Assembly: GCA_017795025.1 (NCBI GenBank)
Contig: CP051243.1
Coordinates: 2,876,897-2,940,896, forward strand
Source of the DNA: Flavobacteriales bacterium
Lineage (GTDB): Bacteria > Bacteroidota > Bacteroidia > Flavobacteriales > Schleiferiaceae
Direction: 5' to 3'
Length of the DNA stretch: 64,000 nt
Part shown: positions 54,980 through 63,193 of the stretch, piece by piece
Position numbering within the stretch: the stretch's first letter is position 1
Layout of the letters: each line of letters opens with the position of its first letter
Notes under the pieces: generated by a model
Told to the model about the DNA's origin: nothing
Seen by the model: the letters and a program-made list of their open reading frames with translations, nothing else
Databases searched by the model: none
Made by a program: the position numbers and the translations under genes

Positions 54980-56821
54980 TTATTCTACCGTAACCGATTT
55001 AGCTAAGTTACGAGGTTGGTCCACATTACATCCCCGCATTACGGCAATGTGATAGGACAACAGCTGTAGTGGAATGGTGGTTAACAGGGGCGAGAATACC
55101 TCCATAGTATCTTTCACCTCAATTACGTGATCCGCCATCTTAGCGATTTCGCTGTCTCCATCGTTAACAATGGCGATAACTTTTCCTTCGCGAGCTTTCA
55201 CCTCTTGAATATTGGAAACAATCTTCTCGTATTGTCCACTTTTCGGAGCAATAACCACCACCGGCATGTTCTCATCAATCAAGGCGATAGGTCCGTGCTT
55301 CATTTCTGCTGCAGGATAACCTTCGGCGTGGATATAGCTAATTTCTTTCAACTTTAAGGCTCCTTCCAGCGCAACGGGGAAGTTATATCCTCTACCCAAG
55401 TAAAGGAAATTAGGTGCGTCCTTATACAGTTCGGCGATGTACTTAGATTGTGCATCGCTCTTTAGCATTTCCTCAATTTTATTGGGAATTTCATGCAACT
55501 CGCTCAGTAAGCGGTGGTAATAAGACTCCTTAAGAAGACCTTTCTTATGCGCAATCTTAATGGCAATCAAACTAAGAACCGCTACCTGGGCGGTAAAGGC
55601 CTTGGTAGAGGCTACCCCAATTTCGGGACCAGCGTGAGTGTAAGCACCAGCATGCGTTTCGCGTGCAATGGAGGAACCTACCACATTACAAATTCCAAAG
55701 ATCGTGGCCCCGCGCTCTTTCGCTAATTTGATTGCCGCCAAGGTATCGGCAGTCTCCCCAGATTGCGAAATTGCAATGACCACATCCTTCTCGGTAATCA
55801 CCGGGTTACGGTAGCGGAATTCCGAAGCATATTCTACTTCCACCGGAATGCGCGCTAATTCCTCAAAAATGTACTCGGCAACCAAACCGGCATGCCAGGA
55901 AGTACCACAACCAATAATTAATATACGATTGGCATTAATCAGTTTTTCTTGGAACTGATAAACACCATCCATTTGTATCAAGCCTTGATCGGGCAATAAA
56001 CGACCACGAAGGGTGTCACCAATCGATTTAGGTTGCTCGTAAATCTCTTTTAACATGAAATGCTCGTAACCTCCTTTTTCGATAGAGGCCAAATCCATTT
56101 CCAATTGATGGATGTAGGGGTCGATAGTGCGATTATCAGGAATCGATAGAACTTCGATGTCTTGACCGCGATTGATTACCGCCATCTCATCGTCTTCGAG
56201 GTAGATGGCTTTCTTGGTAAACTCTAAGAAAGGAGTAGCGTCACTGGCAATGAAGTACTCGCCTTCGCCTACTCCAACTACTAGAGGGCTACCTTTTTTA
56301 GCAACAACAATCTGATCCTTATTATCCTTATCAAAAACCGCAATGGCATAAGCACCAATTACCTGATTTAAGGCAATGCGAACGGCTTTAGCCAAAGAAG
56401 TGTTTTCACTCTTCTTTACGTCTTCAATAAGATTTACTAAAACTTCCGTATCGGTATCGGAGGCGAAAGTATAACCACGCTGAATCAAGGCTTCTTTTAG
56501 GGAAGCGTAGTTTTCAATAATCCCGTTGTGGATTAAAACTAAGCTGCCATTATTTGAGGTATGAGGGTGAGCATTAACATCATTGGGTTCTCCGTGGGTT
56601 GCCCAACGGGTATGTCCAATACCAATATTGGCTTCTTTTATGCTGCCATTGATTTTAGCTTCCAGATCGGATACTTTGCCTTTGCATTTTTCCAGGCTTA
56701 TCCCGCCATTAAGAACAGCAATACCGGCACTATCATAGCCACGGTATTCTAATCGGCGTAGGCCGTTGATAATTACCGGAACCGCATTTTTATTTCCCAG
56801 GTAACCAACAATTCCACACAT
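54980..56821 (-). CDS. glmS: Glutamine-fructose-6-phosphate aminotransferase
   Basis: This enzyme makes glucosamine-6-phosphate from fructose-6-phosphate and glutamine, the first step to UDP-GlcNAc. The N-terminal Cys2 nucleophile (MCGIVGYLG), the glutaminase loops (GHTRWATHG), two SIS sugar-isomerase domains (for example SQSGETADTLAA) and the C-terminal LAKSVTVE are all present. Length is 613 residues. It lies 12 bases after the DUF4270 gene, so it may share its transcript. No ribozyme-like structure was sought in detail; the 5' gap is too short for a glmS ribozyme. Confidence 0.97.
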   Translation of the reverse strand: MCGIVGYLGNKNAVPVIINGLRRLEYRGYDSAGIAVLNGGISLEKCKGKVSDLEAKINGSIKEANIGIGHTRWATHGEPNDVNAHPHTSNNGSLVLIHNGIIENYASLKEALIQRGYTFASDTDTEVLVNLIEDVKKSENTSLAKAVRIALNQVIGAYAIAVFDKDNKDQIVVAKKGSPLVVGVGEGEYFIASDATPFLEFTKKAIYLEDDEMAVINRGQDIEVLSIPDNRTIDPYIHQLEMDLASIEKGGYEHFMLKEIYEQPKSIGDTLRGRLLPDQGLIQMDGVYQFQEKLINANRILIIGCGTSWHAGLVAEYIFEELARIPVEVEYASEFRYRNPVITEKDVVIAISQSGETADTLAAIKLAKERGATIFGICNVVGSSIARETHAGAYTHAGPEIGVASTKAFTAQVAVLSLIAIKIAHKKGLLKESYYHRLLSELHEIPNKIEEMLKSDAQSKYIAELYKDAPNFLYLGRGYNFPVALEGALKLKEISYIHAEGYPAAEMKHGPIALIDENMPVVVIAPKSGQYEKIVSNIQEVKAREGKVIAIVNDGDSEIAKMADHVIEVKDTMEVFSPLLTTIPLQLLSYHIAVMRGCNVDQPRNLAKSVTVE

Positions 56822-56833
56822 AGTAAATCCTAT

Positions 56834-58168
56834 TTAAGGTTTAGTAAAATAAACAATAACTGTGGCTCGCTCAGCAAGCCCCGACCCTCCCCTCAAAATA
56901 GTCCTATGAGGCGCAGTGGTTCGCGTCGTAGGAACGAGCGCTAAAGTAGGGTTTTCTTTACGATTCAATACTTCGAATAAATGGCGCGTAATATTAAATG
57001 CATATTTATTATTACGCAGGATACCTCGGCTTAACGTTCCGCCACCATTGCCGTCTATTTGGAAATCAGCAATTCGGTCACCTAAAGTTCGGCCTTCCAA
57101 ACTGCGCAGTTCCATACGAGGGCTAGGCGCTACGTACTCTCCTGTGCCTTGGGCGGTATACACTTCTACCGTCGCTCTATTAATGACTAAACCAGAGTCG
57201 AGTAGACTTTGAAACTTGCTCGGGTCAAAACGCAAAGCCGTGCAAACCCCACCCATCGCTTGAACGAAGGTGAGATCCTCACCATTAACCGAATCCTGAG
57301 CCATAGTCTCTAGACTTGATCCAGTATAATCTTGCTCGAAGGTGCTGAAGTTAATCGGCTTCACATTCTTATCCTGGTCTACATTAAGTTCCGCGTAGGT
57401 AGTATCCTCCGAATTGTGATAATAAATTCGCAGTCCGGTATAGGCACTAGCCAAATTGGTATAAAGAATAGAAGCGCCGTTTTCGGCTTCTACTTGGATG
57501 CCTTTGAAGTAATCTAAAAATTTACTGAAGCTGCTAAATTCGTCGGCACTCCCATTAGCCACATTGGCGAACTTGTTTTGGAAGTAGGCCACATCCATAG
57601 GGACACTTAAAATAGCGGGTGCAAGCTCATCTTCGAAGGTAGTGTTGCTTTTTGGCTGCGGCAAATACCCGTTAAGACGGCCAATTTCGGCGCCTAAGCG
57701 AGGTTGATAATTGCTGTAATACACACTGTCTTCCTCAAAATCCTGATCTAGTTCATAAACCGCAATATCCATGGCCTGACTAGTATCTCCGTAGGCATCG
57801 GTCAAGCGCAAGTATAGGCGCACCGAATCAACTACGGGAGAAGTGCCAAAGTTTAAATCGAGTTCGTTGGGGATTAACTGACTAACAATACGCGCCTTTT
57901 CTTCACCAAAGTAAGTGCTTTGGCTCCGGCCTAATAAGCGGGTAGAATTATAACCGCCCAAGGTAATTTGGGTTTGATAGTCGAGGGCAACTACGATGCT
58001 ATCGATAGGGGCGGTCCAACTCACGAGGTTTAGGTGCAGGGAGTCCGCTTCAACGGTGCCGCCAATAATTTGGTTAAAGCCCAAATCATCGGTGGGTTTT
58101 TCACAAGCACTTATAAAAAACAAAGGAGCCATTACAAGGATGGCTCGCTTTATTGTGTTTAAGGTCAT
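56834..58168 (-). CDS. DUF4270 lipoprotein
   Basis: The lipoprotein signal ends in SACEKPTDD (Cys22). The rest is beta-rich with the DUF4270 pattern of repeated VDSVRLYLRL and AINRATVEVY-type strands. Proteins of this family lie on the envelope of Bacteroidota and have no known enzymatic role. It is placed between the GT5 protein and glmS, which suggests an envelope-polysaccharide link. Confidence 0.82.
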   Translation of the reverse strand: MTLNTIKRAILVMAPLFFISACEKPTDDLGFNQIIGGTVEADSLHLNLVSWTAPIDSIVVALDYQTQITLGGYNSTRLLGRSQSTYFGEEKARIVSQLIPNELDLNFGTSPVVDSVRLYLRLTDAYGDTSQAMDIAVYELDQDFEEDSVYYSNYQPRLGAEIGRLNGYLPQPKSNTTFEDELAPAILSVPMDVAYFQNKFANVANGSADEFSSFSKFLDYFKGIQVEAENGASILYTNLASAYTGLRIYYHNSEDTTYAELNVDQDKNVKPINFSTFEQDYTGSSLETMAQDSVNGEDLTFVQAMGGVCTALRFDPSKFQSLLDSGLVINRATVEVYTAQGTGEYVAPSPRMELRSLEGRTLGDRIADFQIDGNGGGTLSRGILRNNKYAFNITRHLFEVLNRKENPTLALVPTTRTTAPHRTILRGGSGLAERATVIVYFTKP

Positions 58169-58188
58169 ATTTGGAATGCTAAAAATGA

Positions 58189-59010
58189 TTAAGCCAAGGA
58201 CTCTTGTTCTACGATCACTTGCTCGTAGAGTTTGCTGATTTCCGAATTCGGATCCTCAGCGTCCGTAAGGTCGATCATCGTGGTAACGTTCTTTTCCACA
58301 TATTCTTTCATTTCAGGCTCTAATCTACCTCCCGAAAGTGCTACACCATCGCAATAAGCCATATTAGCTTGATATACTTTGCTGATGTTCGCATCCTCGA
58401 ATGGCGCAACATCCTCGTCGCTTAAACCATCGAAGCGTAGGTAATCTGGAAGTTCCTTGCTCATGTTTTCTTCGGTAGCACCGTAAACCGAAAGAACGGT
58501 TTTGCTATCTACAAACATGGGATCATCGTGGTGAAACTTCTTAAGGTATAAAGGAAGGAAGCTTGCCATCCAACCGTGACAGTGGATGATATCGGGGCTC
58601 CAGCCTAATTTTTTTACCGTTTCGATTACACCGCGACAAAAGAAAATAGCGCGTTTATCATTGTCGCTGTGAAACTCTTCATCTTCATTGTAGAATATGG
58701 CTTTGCGCTTAAAGAACTCATCATTATCAATAAAGTATACCTGCATGCGCGCTTGCGGCACGGAGGCAACTTTAATAATAAGCGGTTGGTCTTCATCATT
58801 CACAATGATATTGATTCCGCTCAGACGAATCACTTCGTGCAATTGATGGCGACGCTCATTTATTAATCCATAACGGGGCATGAAGACGCGTACTTGATGC
58901 CCCTTCTCATTCATCTTTTTAGGCATTTCCAAAGAAGGTTTGGAAATTTCATTCTCGGGAAGGTAGGGGTGAATCTCCTGACTTACATACAGAATTCTCT
59001 TGCTGTCCAT
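58189..59010 (-). CDS. Short glycogen/starch synthase-like protein (GT5 N-terminal domain only)
   Basis: Residues 1-190 match the N-terminal (GT5) half of glycogen synthase (ILYVSQEIHPYLPE, MPRYG, PDIIHCHGWMASFLPLYL). The C-terminal catalytic half of full-length GlgA (about 200 more residues) is missing, yet the gene ends cleanly at 273 residues. The same short form is known in Flavobacteria, so it is probably a separate family and not a truncation. Its enzymatic role is unproven. It is divergent from panC. Confidence 0.75.
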   Translation of the reverse strand: MDSKRILYVSQEIHPYLPENEISKPSLEMPKKMNEKGHQVRVFMPRYGLINERRHQLHEVIRLSGINIIVNDEDQPLIIKVASVPQARMQVYFIDNDEFFKRKAIFYNEDEEFHSDNDKRAIFFCRGVIETVKKLGWSPDIIHCHGWMASFLPLYLKKFHHDDPMFVDSKTVLSVYGATEENMSKELPDYLRFDGLSDEDVAPFEDANISKVYQANMAYCDGVALSGGRLEPEMKEYVEKNVTTMIDLTDAEDPNSEISKLYEQVIVEQESLA

Positions 59011-59113
59011 GATTCGTGTTTAATCTACAAATTGAAAAGGCTTGCAAAAATATAGCTTTTTTGTGAATAACTCAATTTATAATAATAGCTTTACCCGCTT
59101 CAACGCCTTGAAA

Positions 59114-59959
59114 ATGCAAGTGTTCCACAAGGTCTCTGAACTGTCGGTTTTTCAACAGGAGCTACAAAAAAAGGGTCATTCACTTGGCTTTGTGGCAACT
59201 ATGGGAGCCTTACATGAAGGCCATCTTACCTTATTACGACGCGCCAATCAAGAAAACGAGGCCAGTATCGTCAGTATTTTTGTTAATCCCACCCAATTTA
59301 ATAATCCCGAAGACCTCGAGAAATATCCTCGACGTACCGATGAAGATTTAGCTCTTTTGGAAGCAGAAGGGGCCACGGCGGTTTTTATGCCCTCTGTGGA
59401 AGAGATGTACGGCGAAAATGTACAATCCGAGGATATCGACCTCATTGGTTTGGATAAAGGGATGGAAGGCGAGTTTAGACCAGGTCATTTCGACGGGGTG
59501 GCCACGGTGGTTAAAAGACTCTTTGAAATGATAAAGCCTCAAAAGGCCTATTTCGGAAATAAGGACTTTCAGCAGGTTTTAGTGGTGCAGCATGTGGCCA
59601 AAGTTTTTCAATTACCAGTGGAGGTTATTGGTTGTGATACCGCCCGTTACTCCAGTGGTCTGGCCATGAGCAGTCGTAACTTTCGTCTCTCCCCGCAGGG
59701 AATGGAAGAGGCAGCCATTATTTACCGGGAAATGTCTTGGGCGGCCAAAAACTATCAAGATTACAATCCAAGCGGTCTCCGAGCAGCGATTCGCCAACAT
59801 TTTGCTGCGAGTAATCTCGAATTGGAGTACATTGAATTTGCCGATGCTCGAAGTATGAGGATTGTGGAGGATTGGTCTCAGCACCAAGAAGTGCGAACTT
59901 TTATTGCCGCTTTTTGCGAAGGGGTGCGTTTGATAGATAATACTAAACTATTTCCTTAG
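59114..59959 (+). CDS. panC: Pantothenate synthetase
   Basis: The enzyme joins pantoate and beta-alanine with ATP to give pantothenate. The family start (VATMGALHEGHLTL, HxGH at 34-37), the NPTQFN site, the KDFQQ loop and the SSRN motif are present. The frame is open upstream to a TTG at 59042, but the ATG at 59114 gives the normal N-terminus. It is followed by panD, the enzyme that makes the beta-alanine. Confidence 0.94.
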   Translation: MQVFHKVSELSVFQQELQKKGHSLGFVATMGALHEGHLTLLRRANQENEASIVSIFVNPTQFNNPEDLEKYPRRTDEDLALLEAEGATAVFMPSVEEMYGENVQSEDIDLIGLDKGMEGEFRPGHFDGVATVVKRLFEMIKPQKAYFGNKDFQQVLVVQHVAKVFQLPVEVIGCDTARYSSGLAMSSRNFRLSPQGMEEAAIIYREMSWAAKNYQDYNPSGLRAAIRQHFAASNLELEYIEFADARSMRIVEDWSQHQEVRTFIAAFCEGVRLIDNTKLFP

Positions 59960-59998
59960 TCATCTTTAGCAAGGCTTTCCTTAAACCTTCCTTTCATT

Positions 59999-60006
59999 TA
60001 CTTTTG
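59999..60006 (+). promoter_or_regulatory. Bacteroidota -7 element (TACTTTTG) before panD
   Basis: An exact TAnnTTTG match ends only 4 bases before the ATG at 60011 and 19 bases before the next in-frame ATG at 60026. See the panD finding. Confidence 0.5.
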
Positions 60007-60010
60007 CAGC

Positions 60011-60361
60011 ATGTTGATTGAAGTCATGAAATCAAAAATCCATCGGGTAAAAGTTACCGGAGCGGATTTAGACTATATAGGGAGCATTACTATAGATGAA
60101 GCCCTTATGGACGCTGCCAATTTAATTCAAGGCGAAAAGGTTTCGATTGTGAATGTGAATAATGGGGAGCGACTTGATACCTATGTTATAAAAGGAAGCC
60201 GAGGAAAAGGGGAAATTACCCTTAATGGCCCTGCGGCCCGCAAGGTGCAAAAAGGAGATATTGTGATCATTATTGCTTACGCTCAGATGAGTCCTGAAGA
60301 GGCTAAAAACTTCCAGGCTCAGGTGATTTTCCCAGATGAGAATAGCAATACCTTAAACTGA
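60011..60361 (+). CDS. panD: Aspartate 1-decarboxylase
   Basis: PanD makes beta-alanine from aspartate and is a pyruvoyl enzyme that self-cleaves. The cleavage site Gly24-Ser25 (YIGSITID), [10 protein letters not shown] and [15 protein letters not shown] are clear. Length is 116 residues. M1 ([12 protein letters not shown]) matches the usual family N-terminus, although the promoter-like element just upstream would leave an almost leaderless mRNA from it. It forms a pantothenate pair with panC. Confidence 0.95.
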   Translation: MLIEVMKSKIHRVKVTGADLDYIGSITIDEALMDAANLIQGEKVSIVNVNNGERLDTYVIKGSRGKGEITLNGPAARKVQKGDIVIIIAYAQMSPEEAKNFQAQVIFPDENSNTLN

Positions 60362-60365
60362 TTTT

Positions 60366-61367
60366 TTGAAAAAGCGCATCAAAGACATTTTAAAATACCT
60401 GCTCTTTGCAGGCATAGCCGGGCTTTTCTTGTATCTGGCTTTTCGTTCGGCCGACTGGGAGCAAATGTTGGAAGATTTTCGACAAGCGGATTATCGTTAT
60501 GTAATCCTTTCCATGTTAATGGGATATGCCGCCTTTATTAGTCGAGGCTTACGCTGGAACTTATTACTGGAACCACTGGGCAAAAAGGCCAAGCCTTGGA
60601 ACGCGATTCATGCAATTTCCATTGGTTATTTCGCCAATGCCTTGGTGCCTAGGGCAGGGGAGGTAATGCGCTGCACATCCCTCAAAGAGACCGATGATAT
60701 TCCCTTGGAACGCCTATTTGGAACCGTAGTATTGGAGCGCGTTATTGACGGCATCTTGCTTTTAACCCTTATCGCTTTAGCCTTTATCACCCAATTGGGC
60801 AATTTGCAGAGCTTCTTCGACCAGGCCTTTGCCAATAACGGAACTGGCGAATCTTCGGGAGTTGATATAAAGGTGTTGCTACTGATCGCTTTTGCCCTAG
60901 TTGGTCTCCTGCTATTTCTTCTGCGTAAGCGTTTGCAGCAATTACCCCTTTTCGCCAAGGTTCGTGAGCTTTGGCAAGGCTTTAAGGAAGGGTTTAAATC
61001 CCTATCTAAAGTCCAAAATAAATGGGCCTTTTTTGGACACACCGCCTTTATTTGGATCATGTATTTCCTAATGATTTACGTGGTGATGTTCGCTCTGCCC
61101 GCAACCCGCGATATTAATTTAGCCAATGGCCTATTTGTAATGGTAGCCGGAGGAATGGGAATGGTAGTTCCTACCCCAGGTGGAATTGGCTCCTACCACT
61201 ATCTTGTACAATTGGCCTTAGGCGTTTTAGGGGTAGACCCTGCTAATGGGCTTACCTTTGCTACTTTAGTACACAGCGGCCAATTGGTGATGACCTTACT
61301 AGCAGGCTTCACCGCCTTACCGATGGTATACCGCGCCCGACGAATTTTAAAAAGATCCCAATCATGA
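60366..61367 (+). CDS. Lysylphosphatidylglycerol-synthase-TM/flippase-like membrane protein
   Basis: Eight or so hydrophobic segments and the pattern YAAFISRGLRWNLLLEPLG, VPRAGEVMRC and GGMGMVVPTPGGIGSYH identify the LPG-synthetase transmembrane (AglD-type) family. Without the MprF catalytic domain, such proteins are thought to be transporters or flippases, but the substrate is unknown. It starts with TTG, four bases after panD, and overlaps the next gene by 4 bases. Confidence 0.8.
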   Translation: MKKRIKDILKYLLFAGIAGLFLYLAFRSADWEQMLEDFRQADYRYVILSMLMGYAAFISRGLRWNLLLEPLGKKAKPWNAIHAISIGYFANALVPRAGEVMRCTSLKETDDIPLERLFGTVVLERVIDGILLLTLIALAFITQLGNLQSFFDQAFANNGTGESSGVDIKVLLLIAFALVGLLLFLLRKRLQQLPLFAKVRELWQGFKEGFKSLSKVQNKWAFFGHTAFIWIMYFLMIYVVMFALPATRDINLANGLFVMVAGGMGMVVPTPGGIGSYHYLVQLALGVLGVDPANGLTFATLVHSGQLVMTLLAGFTALPMVYRARRILKRSQS

Positions 61368-61735
61368 CCCTTCGAGAAGCCTTACGAAATAAAAAACGCT
61401 CCACCCAAGAAATGAACCATCAGGCCAACGCCTGGCAGGTTTACGGAGAAGAGACCCTGGTTTTGTTTTATGTGAATTGGGAGTTTAATAGCGCTCACCT
61501 AGATAAACTATTAGACTATTTAAGTTTGGTGGATAAGCTGGTTGTGGCCCTTCCGGTGGGAACTAGCGACGATACCATTTTTCGAATTGCTAACCTTCAG
61601 GTGGTAGATGGCATTGTACTTTATAAGGATATGGCCGAATGCATGAATGACTTCAGTAGTGCAAAGTTTGCCTTTGAAGGTACTGATGCTCCCTCGGTTG
61701 ACGCCGAATCGAAAGCCCGAATTCTTGCTATTTAA
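61364..61735 (+). CDS. Small protein resembling a degenerate nucleotidyltransferase
   Basis: This 123-residue protein overlaps both neighbours by a few bases, so it is a coupled gene. Its pattern (TLVLFYVNWEFNSAHLDKL, KLVVALP, RIANLQVVDGIVLYKDMAE) is like the HIGH-type nucleotidyltransferase fold of RfaE2/HldE adenylyltransferases, but the HxGH motif is replaced by NSAHLDK. If related, it should have no catalytic activity. The relationship is my inference from spacing and composition, with no alignment. Confidence 0.5.
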   Translation: MTLREALRNKKRSTQEMNHQANAWQVYGEETLVLFYVNWEFNSAHLDKLLDYLSLVDKLVVALPVGTSDDTIFRIANLQVVDGIVLYKDMAECMNDFSSAKFAFEGTDAPSVDAESKARILAI

Positions 61736-63099
61736 TGGCTAAAACCAAAACGGAGTATACCTGCCAAAGTTGTGGCTCTCGCTATTCGAAATGGATGGGA
61801 CAATGTTCCCGTTGCGGGGAGTGGAATACTATTGTTGAAGAACTGGTTGAGTCGGGAAGCAAGGACAAAGCATGGCAACAAGCAGGGACTAAAAGCCCAA
61901 CGAGCAGCAAGGTTAGAGCGGTTAAAGATTTTATTCCCGATCGATCGGAGCGATTTAGCAGTGGCGATGCCGAACTGGACCGTGTTTTAGGGGGCGGAAT
62001 TGTAGAAGGCTCCGTAATGCTGGTTGGCGGTGAACCCGGAATTGGTAAGAGTACCTTGCTGTTGCAAATGGCCTTGGGGCTGCAGCATAAAGTACTGTAT
62101 GTGAGTGGGGAGGAGAGCGAGCAGCAAGTACAAATGCGGGCCCGCAGGATTGGGATTAAGAACGAAGATTGTTACCTCCTAACGGCCACTTCCACCCAAG
62201 AGATTTTTCAGCAAATAAAAAATGAGGACCCCGATGTTTTAATCGTGGACTCCATTCAAACCTTGCACTCCCAATTAATTGAATCGGCCCCAGGCTCCGT
62301 TTCTCAAATTAGGCAATGTTCTTCCGAGCTCATCCAGTTTGCTAAGGAAAGCGGCACGCCGGTGTTTTTAATTGGGCATATTACAAAGGAAGGGCAAATA
62401 GCCGGACCTAAGCTTTTGGAGCATATGGTAGACACCGTGCTTCAGTTTGAGGGCGACCGACATCATATTTACCGACTTCTAAGATCTCATAAAAACCGCT
62501 TCGGCTCTACCCACGAAATTGGGATTTACGAAATGCATGGAGATGGAATGCGGGCGGTGAGCAATCCCTCGCAATTGTTATTATCTGAGCGAGATGCCGA
62601 TTTAAGTGGAAATGCAGTCGCCGCCACCTTGGAGGGTATTCGTCCCATGTTGATTGAGATTCAGGCCTTATGCAGTACCGCGGTTTATGGCACTCCACAG
62701 AGGAGCACCACGGGTTTCGACACCCGCCGACTTAATATGCTGCTCGCGGTATTGGAAAAACGCTGTGGCTTCCGATTGGCGACTAAGGATGTCTTCTTAA
62801 ACATTACTGGCGGTATTCGAGTGGATGATCCCGCAATTGATCTCGCGGTGGTGGCCGCTATTTTAAGTAGCAATGAAGATATGGCCCTTTCGCCGCAAAT
62901 ATGTTTTGCCGCCGAAGTTGGACTTTCAGGCGAGTTAAGGCCCGTTCCCCGCCTCGAACAACGGATTAGTGAAGCTGAGAAATTAGGCTTCGAAGAAATT
63001 GTATGTAGTGCCCACAGTAAGTGGAACCGGAAATCGAGTGCCATTAATGTGCTGGAATTTAAAAAGATAGAAGAGGTGTTTCAGCACCTTTTTGGTTAA
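61735..63099 (+). CDS. radA: DNA repair ATPase RadA
   Basis: The protein has the RadA layout: a four-cysteine zinc finger (Cys10, Cys13, Cys24, Cys27), the Walker A GGEPGIGKST (about 98-107), the KNRFGS motif in LRSHKNRFGSTHEI and a Lon-like C-terminal domain. It acts as a branch-migration helicase in homologous recombination. Length is 454 residues. It shares one base with the stop of the preceding gene. Confidence 0.95.
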   Translation: MAKTKTEYTCQSCGSRYSKWMGQCSRCGEWNTIVEELVESGSKDKAWQQAGTKSPTSSKVRAVKDFIPDRSERFSSGDAELDRVLGGGIVEGSVMLVGGEPGIGKSTLLLQMALGLQHKVLYVSGEESEQQVQMRARRIGIKNEDCYLLTATSTQEIFQQIKNEDPDVLIVDSIQTLHSQLIESAPGSVSQIRQCSSELIQFAKESGTPVFLIGHITKEGQIAGPKLLEHMVDTVLQFEGDRHHIYRLLRSHKNRFGSTHEIGIYEMHGDGMRAVSNPSQLLLSERDADLSGNAVAATLEGIRPMLIEIQALCSTAVYGTPQRSTTGFDTRRLNMLLAVLEKRCGFRLATKDVFLNITGGIRVDDPAIDLAVVAAILSSNEDMALSPQICFAAEVGLSGELRPVPRLEQRISEAEKLGFEEIVCSAHSKWNRKSSAINVLEFKKIEEVFQHLFG

Positions 63100-63102
63100 A
63101 GT

Positions 63103-63128
63103 ATAGTCCAAGCTTATGGACTATTTTT
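63103..63128 (+). terminator. Likely terminator after radA
   Basis: ATAGTCCA pairs perfectly with TGGACTAT (63117-63124) around an AGCTTA loop, followed by four T. The stem is AT-rich, so its strength is uncertain. Confidence 0.6.
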
Positions 63129-63166
63129 GGTGATAGATATCATTATTTATTGCTAATCACTTAGCG

Positions 63167-63174
63167 TATTTTTG
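63167..63174 (+). promoter_or_regulatory. Bacteroidota -7 element (TATTTTTG) of the mrp gene
   Basis: An exact TAnnTTTG match lies 19 bases before the ATG at 63194. Confidence 0.55.
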
Positions 63175-63193
63175 ACAAAATTTTAGAATCCCC

